Below, in pieces: positions 34,718-41,824 of a stretch of DNA of 64,000 nucleotides. How positions within the stretch are numbered: the first letter of the stretch is position 1; every line of letters begins with the position of its first letter. Source of the DNA: CBDFHV01 sp965247705 (GTDB lineage: Bacteria > Pseudomonadota > Alphaproteobacteria > Rhodospirillales > CAMCUA01). The stretch is taken from positions 1 through 64,000 of the forward strand of contig CBDFHV010000045.1 of NCBI GenBank assembly GCA_965247705.1, written 5' to 3'. The notes under the pieces were generated by a model, which ran no database searches, was not told the origin of the DNA, and saw nothing but the letters and a program-made list of their open reading frames with translations. The position numbers and the translations under genes are program-made.

Positions 34718-34785
34718 CGGGCGGGTCTGAGACCCTCCCCTACGCAAGATTTTTGGGTACGTAGGGGCCGGTCTCAGACCGGCCC
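34718..34785. repeat. Paired REP-like hairpins downstream of the small glycosyltransferase
   Basis: A somewhat decayed hairpin (34718-34740, GGCGGGTCT/AGACCCTCC) and a perfect one (34765-34785, GGGCCGGTCT with its complement), linked by CCCCTACG (34737-34744) and CGTAGGGG (34760-34767). Same family as 33866-33929; may act as a bidirectional terminator or mRNA stabiliser. Confidence 0.88.
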
Positions 34786-34841
34786 GCCTCTGACGCTTCG
34801 GGACGCGCATGGTGAGTCAAATCAAGCGTTCATTGTGTACT

Positions 34842-35687
34842 TCAGGCCGCCAGTATCCCCTCGACCAGCTCCTGCACCGCCAGGCCATCGGCGGCACTGG
34901 GCATGGTGTGGGGCCGGCCGTCGAGCATGGCGGCCAGATTGTCGAGCTGGCGGACGCCGGCGTCGGTCCGGGGGTCGGCGATGGTCGCCGGCAGGGGCGT
35001 CCAGGGACCGCCGTCGCTGCGGCTCAGGTGATAACCGTCCCGCAGCATCAGGGAAGCCCGATCCCCCCACACCGCGTAGTCGATGCAATCGGGCCCACGG
35101 CCGCCGCGGCTGCCGTGAACGGTCACCGGCACGCCGCCGAAGTCGAGGAGCGCCAGCACTTGGGTTTCCGTTTCCGCTTCGTCCTCGGGAAAGCGGACCG
35201 CGGCGCGAACCGGTTGGCCCGGTCCCAGCAGCCGGTGGGTCAGGTAGAGAGGGTGGGACAGGTACTCGCGGGTGAAGCCGCCTTGGTCGCGACCGCCGAC
35301 CCATTGGGCCGCGGCCTGCCAGTCCCGGGGCCAGCGGGCGAAGTGCACCCGGATGTCGACGCCGCGGACGGATCCCAGGTCGCCGCCGTCGATGCCCAGG
35401 GGTTTCTCCAGGAACAGGGCCTTGCCCGCCGCCAGGGTCGCCAACGCATGCTCCCGATGATGGCGTGGCGGGCAGGCCACATAGACAAGCTTGACCCCGG
35501 CCTCGCCGATGGCATCCTCCGGTCCGTCCGCCAGGCGCAGGCCGGGATGGGTCTCGACCGCGAGCGCCCGGGCCTCCGGCGACGGATCCCAGCCGGCGCG
35601 CAGGGAAAACCGTTCATGGGCGGCCATCGCCGCCATCATGCGGTGGCCCATGATCCCCAGACCGATAACCGCGACTCCGTGGGACAT
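34842..35687 (-). CDS. Gfo/Idh/MocA-family NAD(P)-dependent oxidoreductase
   Basis: 281 residues. N-terminal Rossmann motif VAVIGLGIMGHRMM, the substrate/cofactor region YVACPPRHHREHALATLAAGKALFLEKPLG (EKP signature) and a C-terminal beta-sheet domain. It is short compared with the usual ~330 residues. Substrates of the family are sugars and inositols. It is divergent from NAD kinase and not in an obvious operon. Confidence 0.85.
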   Translation of the reverse strand: MSHGVAVIGLGIMGHRMMAAMAAHERFSLRAGWDPSPEARALAVETHPGLRLADGPEDAIGEAGVKLVYVACPPRHHREHALATLAAGKALFLEKPLGIDGGDLGSVRGVDIRVHFARWPRDWQAAAQWVGGRDQGGFTREYLSHPLYLTHRLLGPGQPVRAAVRFPEDEAETETQVLALLDFGGVPVTVHGSRGGRGPDCIDYAVWGDRASLMLRDGYHLSRSDGGPWTPLPATIADPRTDAGVRQLDNLAAMLDGRPHTMPSAADGLAVQELVEGILAA

Positions 35688-35771
35688 GGGAATGCTCCTT
35701 TAGTGCCCTGGCATCGCGCCGGGCGCCGGTTATACTCTGCCCGCCCTCCCGAGGGGGAGTAAACGCCGACC

Positions 35772-36539
35772 ATGGGCTTCAAGGCCATCGCCTTCGTCGC
35801 CGCCGACACGCAAGAGGCGCGCCAGGCCAAGGCGCGCCTGCAGGCGCGCTACAAACACACCACGCCCGGGCGGACGGACGTCATCGTGGCCCTCGGCGGC
35901 GACGGCTTCATGCTGCACACCCTGCATCGATACCTGAAGCTGGGCGTTCCCATCTACGGCATGAACCGGGGCACCGTCGGTTTCCTGATGAACGAATACC
36001 GTGCGACCCGCCTGGTGCAGCGGCTGGACCGGGCGGAGGCGGTGGACCTTCACCCCCTGCACATGAAGGCGCGCAACGCCAAGGGCCTGGTGCGCGAGGC
36101 GATCGCCATCAACGAGGTGTCCTTGCTGCGCCAGACCCGGCTGGCGGCGCGGATCACCATCAAGGTGGATGGGGTGACGCGCCTGGCGGGAATGGTCTGC
36201 GACGGGGTGCTGGTGGCGACCGCCGCCGGCAGCACGGCCTACAATCTGTCCGCCTATGGGCCCATCGTGCCCCTGGGCGCAGGCCTGCTTGCGCTGACGC
36301 CGATCAGTGCCTTCCGTCCCCGGCGGTGGCGCGGCGCCCTTCTGCCCCATACGGCGACCATCAAGTTCGACATCCTGAATGCCGATGTGCGCCCGGTCAG
36401 CGCCGTCGCCGACTTCTCGGAAGTGCGCAACGTGATCAGCGTCACCGTGCGCGAAGACCGGGCGTTGTCCCTGACGCTGCTGTTCGACCCGGAACACAAT
36501 CTGGAAGAACGCATCGTCAAGGAGCAATTCCAGCCGTGA
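35772..36539 (+). CDS. nadK: NAD kinase
   Basis: 255 residues. GGDG motif in DVIVALGGDGFMLHTL, NE(x)SL in AIAINEVSLLRQ, and GSTAYNLSAYGPIV, the three hallmarks of NAD kinases, at family length. It phosphorylates NAD to NADP. The start at ATG 35772 lies after a weak GGGGGAG site. Downstream lies a decayed toxin gene on the other strand. Confidence 0.95.
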   Translation: MGFKAIAFVAADTQEARQAKARLQARYKHTTPGRTDVIVALGGDGFMLHTLHRYLKLGVPIYGMNRGTVGFLMNEYRATRLVQRLDRAEAVDLHPLHMKARNAKGLVREAIAINEVSLLRQTRLAARITIKVDGVTRLAGMVCDGVLVATAAGSTAYNLSAYGPIVPLGAGLLALTPISAFRPRRWRGALLPHTATIKFDILNADVRPVSAVADFSEVRNVISVTVREDRALSLTLLFDPEHNLEERIVKEQFQP

Positions 36540-36583
36540 TGCCAGCAAGCGTTTGAACTGGTTCGGCGCCTCCGGTCGGGCCT

Positions 36584-36742
36584 CTGGCGACCGATTTCCG
36601 GCGTTTCGGCGACGCGGTCAAAAGCGCGATCAAGTTGGGTCAGTTACGCGCTTCGCTGTTCACTGCCCCAGGTATCTTGGGTGTAGCGGCCGATGTCGTC
36701 GATGTCCGCCTGAGCTTGCCGAGAGAGGCGAAACCGACCCAC
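36584..36742 (-). pseudogene. ParE-family toxin remnant (nonsense codon, 3' end lost)
   Basis: Just after the antitoxin stop, a frame from GTG 36742 reads RFRLSRQAQADIDDIGRY then TQDTWGSEQRSA and a TAA at 36646-36644. In the same frame it continues LTQLDRAFDRVAETPEIGRQ, exactly as ParE toxins do. The TAA is one base from TAC (Tyr), which fits this position in the family. After about 36584 the family C-terminus is missing. The toxin is therefore dead by a nonsense mutation and a truncation. Confidence 0.85.
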
Positions 36743-36743
36743 T

Positions 36744-37004
36744 TCACCGGCTTTCCATCTCCGTATCGAGACGATTCAGGGTCTCGTCGAGGCTATAGTC
36801 GGCGAAGTCGCCACGCTCGGCTTGTTGCCATCCCAGTTCAACATCGCGCCGCAACGATTCGAGCTTCGCCTGATCGCTGGCGTCCACGCGCATCTTCAAA
36901 CGCAGCGCATCCCGTACAAGTTCACTGACGGACGTGTAGTCGCCGCTTTCAACGCGCTCCTTGACGTATTGCTCAAACTTCGCGCCCAAATGAACATTGG
37001 CCAT
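36744..37004 (-). CDS. parD: ParD-family antitoxin (ribbon-helix-helix)
   Basis: 86 residues. The N-terminal ribbon-helix-helix (ANVHLGAKFEQYVKERVESGDYTSVSELVRDALRL) is followed by a C-terminal toxin-binding helix (LESLRRDVELGWQQAERGDF). Antitoxins of this kind bind ParE and repress their own operon. GGAGGT precedes the ATG, and an inverted repeat near a TTGACA box lies upstream. Its toxin is broken, so it is an orphan. Confidence 0.9.
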   Translation of the reverse strand: MANVHLGAKFEQYVKERVESGDYTSVSELVRDALRLKMRVDASDQAKLESLRRDVELGWQQAERGDFADYSLDETLNRLDTEMESR

Positions 37005-37035
37005 GCCGACACCTCCTTCGCGTCATCTTGTGACA

Positions 37036-37062
37036 ATGTCCATTTATGTCAATATGGGACAT
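37036..37062. promoter_or_regulatory. Putative ParD operator/promoter
   Basis: Inverted repeat ATGTCC (37036-37041) and GGACAT (37057-37062), with TTGACA on the minus strand (37052-37047) inside it. No good -10 follows at 17 bp (AAGATG). This is where an autorepressing RHH antitoxin would be expected to bind. Confidence 0.5.
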
Positions 37063-37172
37063 GCGAGGCTTGGGGAAGCCACCTGAACTTCGATGTCAAT
37101 ACTCGTCATTTTCCTGGCCCTTGAGAGCAACCGCCAGGCACACCAAAGTCTCCGGTTCGGCGGCCGGCCGGT

Positions 37173-37484
37173 TCAGGCGATCTTTCGGTAGACGGCCAGG
37201 GTGCGGTTGGTGGTGTGGGGGCGGATCTTGGGCTTCCAGTCGCCACGGTCGATGGCCTCCAGCCACGAGGCGCTGGTGACCACGTCCGGCGAGTCGATGT
37301 CGTAAACCGCGACGAATCGGGCGACGCCCTCGACGGTGGCGTTATGGAGGACGTAACGGCTGCAGCCGTGGACGCCCGGCACGGTCAGCACCTCCGGCAC
37401 GTGCTCGTCGTCGTAGACGCGGTTGAAGTCGGCCTCGAGCTCGGGCGGAATGTCCATTTGAACCACGTAGATATAGTCGGCCAT
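37173..37484 (-). CDS. Small dimeric alpha/beta-barrel (EthD/NIPSNAP-like) protein
   Basis: 103 residues. The pattern YIYVVQMDIPPELEADFNRVYDDEHVPEVLTVPGVHGCSRYVL, with a conserved DDEH and a ferredoxin-like strand order, matches the dimeric alpha-beta barrel superfamily. These include EthD-like proteins and small monooxygenases. A GGGAGG site precedes ATG 37484. No clear functional partner; 37 bp after the PBP1A gene on the same strand. Confidence 0.7.
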   Translation of the reverse strand: MADYIYVVQMDIPPELEADFNRVYDDEHVPEVLTVPGVHGCSRYVLHNATVEGVARFVAVYDIDSPDVVTSASWLEAIDRGDWKPKIRPHTTNRTLAVYRKIA

Positions 37485-37521
37485 CGTCGAACCTCCCTTT
37501 TTGATTTCAGTTGCCGGAACC

Positions 37522-39930
37522 TCAGTAAAGCCCCCCCGTGCCGGTGCCGGCGGTGGCGGCGTCGCTCATGCCTTCCAGGATTGGGCCGCCGGTCAGGGGC
37601 TCGTCCCCCGGCTTGAAGGCCTCGAAGATGATGCCCTTGTCGCGCGGCGGAGCCGGCCGGCCGGTGCGCGCGTCGACCCGCACCAGGCGGATGCCGCGGG
37701 GAATGCGGAAGGGAATGGCCGGCTCGTCCTTCAGCGCCTCGGCCATGAAGTCGCGCCAGATGGGCACGGCGACGCTGGCGCCCTGCTCGCGCGGGCCGAG
37801 GCTGCGCGGCTCGTCGAAGCCGACAAAGACGCCGACCGCCAGGTCCGGGGAGAAGCCGACGAACCAGGCGTCGTTGCTTTTGTTGGTGGTGCCGGTCTTG
37901 CCGGCCAGAGGCTTGCCGATGGCGCGGATGCGCACGCCGGTGCCCCGCTCGACCACTCCCTGCAGCATGGACACCATTTGATAGGCGCTGGCCGGGTCGC
38001 TGACCTGGTCGCGGGTGTCGGGGATTTTTGGCACCGGCTGGCTGGTCCAGAAGATGTCCCGGCAGCCGGGGCACTCCCTGCCGTCGTGACGGAAGACGGT
38101 CCGCCCGTTGCGGTCCTGGATGCGGTCGATAAGGCTGGGGACGATTCGCTTGCCGCCGTTGACAATCATGGCGTAGCCGGTGGTCAGGCGCAAAAGTGTC
38201 GTTTCCCCCGCGCCCAGGGCCATGGAAAGCTGGTCCGGCAGGCCGTCGACGACCCTGAACCGTTCCGCGTATTCGGCCACCTTGTCCATGCCCACGGTCT
38301 GGGCCAGGCGCACGGTCATCAAATTGCGCGATTTCTCGATCCCCAGACGCATGGTGCTGGGGCCGTAGAACTTCTTGGTGTAGTTGGCCGGCCGCCATTT
38401 GGGCAGGCCCGGCCCCTGGTCGATGACGAAGGGGGCATCGAGGATCAGGGTGGCCGGCGTGAACCCCGCGCCCAGGGCCGCCAGGTAGACGAAGGGCTTG
38501 AAGGCGGACCCGGGTTGGCGCAGGGCCTGGGTCGCCCGGTTGAACTGGCTGCGGGCGAAGTCGTAGCCCCCCGACATGGCCAACACCCGGCCCGTATGGG
38601 GATCGAGGGCGACCAGGGCGCCATCGACGTCCGGCACCTGACGCAGGGCCAAGGTCCCCGCCGGGTAGGCCTCGCCTTTGGCGTTTTCGGAGACGGGCGC
38701 TACGGCGACCACGTCACCGGCGACGAGAACGTCGGACGCTTGGCGGACCGACCGCCCGATGCGCTGCCCCTTGCGCCACTCCCGGGCCCACTTGAGTTCG
38801 GCCAGCGGTATGGTGCCGACGGTGCCGTCCGCCAGCCCCACCCGGGCCGAAGTCCCATCGCTGTCGAGAACAACGGATACCAGCCAGTCGCCCAAGCCGG
38901 GCGGCACCTCGACGTCAGCCAGCCGGATCTCCCAGCCGGGGCCGGCCTCGATGCGGGCCAGGGGGCCTCGCCATCCATGGCGCCGGTCGTAGGTTTCCAG
39001 CCCGCGGCGGAGAATCCGGTCGGCAATCTCCTGGAGGAATGGATCCAAGGTGGTGCGGACCGACAGGCCGCCCCGGTAAAGCTGATTCTCCCCATAGCGG
39101 CCGGCCAGCTCGCGGCGCACCTCCTCGGCGAAGAAATCCGCGCGGGCGTTCGCCGCCTCCGCCCGCCGGCGCAAGCTCAGGGGCGTGGCCAAGGCCCGAT
39201 CAGCCTCTTCCGCGGTGACGACGCCGTTCTCCCGCATGCGATGGATCACCCAGTCGCGGCGGTCGCGGGCGGCATCAGGATAGCGTAGGGGGTGATAATT
39301 GTTGGGCGCCTTGGGCAGGCCGGCCAGAAAGGCCGCTTCCGCCACGGACAGTTCGCCGAGGGATTTGTTGAAGTAGTTCAGCGCCGCCGCCGCGACCCCG
39401 TAGGAGCCGAACCCAAGATAGATCTCGTTGAGGTAGAGCTCGAGGATGCGGTCCTTGCTGAGCACGCTCTCGATACGCAGGGCCAGAATCGCCTCCTTGA
39501 TCTTGCGATCGAGGCTGACTTCGTTGGTCAGCAGGAAGTTCTTGGCCACTTGCTGGGTGATTGTCGAGGCGCCCACCGGACGGCGGTCCGAGCCCAAGTT
39601 CCTCAGGTTGGTGACGACGGCGCGCAAAATGCTGAACGGGTCGACGCCGGGGTGCTGGTAGAAACTCTTGTCCTCGGCCGACAGGACGGCGTTGACCACC
39701 CGTTTGGGCATCGCTTCGATGGGCACGAAGACCCGCTTTTCCACGGCGTATTCCGCCAGCAGCCGTCCGTCCGCCGCAAGAACGCGGGTCATCACCGGCG
39801 GCTCGTAATCGGCCAGCTGCCGATAGTCGGGAAGCCCTTTCCCGAAGTGCCAGAACAGGCCAAGCCCGGCGCCGCCGCCGAGGACGGCAACCAGCAATAC
39901 AACGCCGAGCAGTGTGATGACGATTCGCAT
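37522..39930 (-). CDS. mrcA: Penicillin-binding protein 1A (bifunctional transglycosylase/transpeptidase)
   Basis: 802 residues. One N-terminal membrane anchor (IVITLLGVVLLVAVLGGGAGLGLFW). GT51 transglycosylase domain with the catalytic Glu in SAEDKSFYQHPG (~85-96), GASTITQQVAKNF and ALRIESVLSKDRILELYLNEIYLG. An insert domain lies at ~320-430, then the transpeptidase with SAFK (nucleophile Ser475), SRN (~534) and KTGT (~678). It polymerises and crosslinks peptidoglycan in the periplasm. It follows the amidase gene across a spacer holding a 14-bp tandem repeat. Confidence 0.95.
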   Translation of the reverse strand: MRIVITLLGVVLLVAVLGGGAGLGLFWHFGKGLPDYRQLADYEPPVMTRVLAADGRLLAEYAVEKRVFVPIEAMPKRVVNAVLSAEDKSFYQHPGVDPFSILRAVVTNLRNLGSDRRPVGASTITQQVAKNFLLTNEVSLDRKIKEAILALRIESVLSKDRILELYLNEIYLGFGSYGVAAAALNYFNKSLGELSVAEAAFLAGLPKAPNNYHPLRYPDAARDRRDWVIHRMRENGVVTAEEADRALATPLSLRRRAEAANARADFFAEEVRRELAGRYGENQLYRGGLSVRTTLDPFLQEIADRILRRGLETYDRRHGWRGPLARIEAGPGWEIRLADVEVPPGLGDWLVSVVLDSDGTSARVGLADGTVGTIPLAELKWAREWRKGQRIGRSVRQASDVLVAGDVVAVAPVSENAKGEAYPAGTLALRQVPDVDGALVALDPHTGRVLAMSGGYDFARSQFNRATQALRQPGSAFKPFVYLAALGAGFTPATLILDAPFVIDQGPGLPKWRPANYTKKFYGPSTMRLGIEKSRNLMTVRLAQTVGMDKVAEYAERFRVVDGLPDQLSMALGAGETTLLRLTTGYAMIVNGGKRIVPSLIDRIQDRNGRTVFRHDGRECPGCRDIFWTSQPVPKIPDTRDQVSDPASAYQMVSMLQGVVERGTGVRIRAIGKPLAGKTGTTNKSNDAWFVGFSPDLAVGVFVGFDEPRSLGPREQGASVAVPIWRDFMAEALKDEPAIPFRIPRGIRLVRVDARTGRPAPPRDKGIIFEAFKPGDEPLTGGPILEGMSDAATAGTGTGGLY

Positions 39931-40040
39931 GCCAAGGCCTTGGGACGCCGCGACTTCCTACGCTGAGGTGGCGCGTCGCGACAGGCTATGCAAGCCGCTT
40001 CCACGCCCCGATGCACGGAAACCGTAATCCGCGATCATGG

Positions 40041-40110
40041 CGATCCCATGGCCGCGATCCCATGGCCGCGATCCCATGGCCGCGATCCCATGGCCGCGAT
40101 CCCATGGCCG
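40041..40110. repeat. 14-bp tandem repeat, five perfect copies
   Basis: Unit CGATCCCATGGCCG at 40041, 40055, 40069, 40083 and 40097. A truncated copy with two bases missing precedes it (40032-40040). It lies in the 199-bp spacer between the amidase and PBP1A genes. Each unit contains the CCATGG palindrome and a GATC. No coding role is evident. Confidence 0.95.
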
Positions 40111-40129
40111 CCGGGCCGCGGGGTGGCGG

Positions 40130-41380
40130 TCAGTAGGCCGTCGCCTGCTCAACCTGGGAAAAGTATTTGTCGATCCCGGCGACGATGGCCCGGGCCAGCT
40201 TCTCCCGGTAGGCACGGTCGCGAAGCGCCACCTCGTCCTGCCGGTTCGACAAAAACCCTACTTCCACCAGTACCGAGGGCACGTCTGGCGCCTTGAGAAC
40301 CGCGAACCCGGCGAATCGGTGGGTATTCTTCAGCAGCCGCGTGACCCGCGACAGCTCCTTGACCAGACCGCCGGCGAAGCTGGCGGACATGTTCATGGTT
40401 TCCCGCTGGGCGAGGTCGATGAGGATATTCGTTACCTCGGCGCTCTCGCCGGTCAGGTCGACGCCGGCGATGAGGTCCGCCTTGTTCTCCCTTTCCGCCA
40501 GCAACGCGGCCTCCCCGTCGGACGCCCTTTCCGAAAGCGTGTAGACGGACAGGCCGCGGACCCGGCGGTCCGGAATGGTGTCGGCGTGGAGCGAAATGAA
40601 CAGATCGGCGTTGGCCTCGCGGGCGGTGTTGACGCGATCCCGCAGGCGGACGAAGACGTCGCGGTCGCGGGTCAACACCACCCGGTAGCGGCCCTCGGCC
40701 TCGAGCATTTCCTTGATCCGCCGCGCGGTGGCGAGGGTGACGTGCTTCTCATAGATCTTGTTGATCCCGACAGCGCCCGGGTCGACGCCGCCATGACCCG
40801 GGTCGATGGCGATCACCGGGCGCGCCTTGCGCTGCTGAGGTTTGGGCGGCGGAACGTGGAAGGGAAGGATATGGGCCCGCTTGGCGTCGGCGCGCGTCTT
40901 GCCGCGCCTCGGCGCGGTCACGGTTGCCGCCGCCGCCACCACCACCTGGTCGCCGGTCGCCGGCTTCAAGTCGACGACCAGCCGCCAGGAATGCTTGCCC
41001 CGGGGTTCGAGGAGAAACGCCTTGGCCACCGCCACCGGCGACGTGACGTCCAGCACCACCCGTGACCGCCCTGGCTTGAACAGCCCGTAGCGCAATTTGT
41101 CGATCACCCCGATGCCCGAAGGCAGGGGACGGGCCGGCAAGCGCCAGCCCACTTCGCTCAGATCGATCACCACCCGATTGGGGTTGACCAGCGGGAAGGC
41201 CTTGAAGGTGATTCGCCCGCTCAAATCCAGGACCAGGCGGGTCGTCGCGCCGTGGTCACCGGCCCGAATTCCCTTTACCACCACTTCTGCCGCCCCAAGG
41301 GGCAGGGCGGCAAAGAGAATGCCGGTGGCCAGCAACCCCACGGCCCAAGTCCCACGCCGAGGCCACATCTTGTGTATCAC
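40130..41380 (-). CDS. amiC: N-acetylmuramoyl-L-alanine amidase (AmiC type)
   Basis: 416 residues. Signal peptide (WAVGLLATGILFAALPLGAA), an N-terminal AMIN domain (VVVKGIRAGDHGATTRLVLDLSGRITFKAFPLVNPNRVVIDLSEV), a basic/Pro-rich linker, then the Amidase_3 catalytic domain with the zinc ligands in VIAIDPGHGGVDPGAVG and EKHVTLATARR, SLHADT, and EVGFLSNRQDE. Cuts stem peptides from septal peptidoglycan during division. Same strand as PBP1A and likely co-transcribed. Confidence 0.95.
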   Translation of the reverse strand: MIHKMWPRRGTWAVGLLATGILFAALPLGAAEVVVKGIRAGDHGATTRLVLDLSGRITFKAFPLVNPNRVVIDLSEVGWRLPARPLPSGIGVIDKLRYGLFKPGRSRVVLDVTSPVAVAKAFLLEPRGKHSWRLVVDLKPATGDQVVVAAAATVTAPRRGKTRADAKRAHILPFHVPPPKPQQRKARPVIAIDPGHGGVDPGAVGINKIYEKHVTLATARRIKEMLEAEGRYRVVLTRDRDVFVRLRDRVNTAREANADLFISLHADTIPDRRVRGLSVYTLSERASDGEAALLAERENKADLIAGVDLTGESAEVTNILIDLAQRETMNMSASFAGGLVKELSRVTRLLKNTHRFAGFAVLKAPDVPSVLVEVGFLSNRQDEVALRDRAYREKLARAIVAGIDKYFSQVEQATAY

Positions 41381-41475
41381 CCCCGCACTGACTGCGATAT
41401 GCTACAAAATCGTGATTCGGTCCACAACGCTGGACGGGCCTCCAATTTCATCACAACGGCTACGAACATAGGCAA

Positions 41476-41504
41476 TTGTCGAACGAAGTTCCTACGCTTA
41501 TGTT
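41476..41504 (+). promoter_or_regulatory. Candidate promoter and long 5' leader of rne
   Basis: TTGTCG (41476-41481), a 17-bp spacer, TATGTT (41499-41504), some 300 bases before the rne start. The 429-bp gap between amiC and rne holds this candidate and no convincing gene; the divergent amiC promoter must also be here. A long leader fits RNase E, which in enterobacteria feedback-regulates its own mRNA through the 5' UTR. Confidence 0.45.
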
Positions 41505-41824
41505 AACGGAGCGGCGTAGAACCGCCGACCGGTCACGAGTCCGAAGGCTTGGACAAGTCCGCTATCGTCCCATGAACGGAACGGATGTACGCCGTTTCGG
41601 TCACCACGTCACAACATCCATAGTCGCATTCCGCGACAAGGGAATCCGCGTGCCCCATTGCCGCCAGTTTACGCAGACCGCCGCCATCCCGCCCCATGGG
41701 CGGACGCGCGGGCGCGTGACCCAGGGTACCGGCACATATGTGGAACAGCGCCGCCCATGGGGCAAGCCTCGTTTTCTCCGCGGAACGGCGCATCGGAGAT
41801 TCAGTTCGAATGGAAGAAAGCAAG

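Noticed and set aside
37501..39288. A 595-codon open frame on the plus strand
   Set aside because: Antisense to PBP1A, whose SAFK, SRN and KTGT motifs settle the strand.
40041..40110. Possible CRISPR array
   Set aside because: The 14-bp units are contiguous with no spacers and no cas genes are near.
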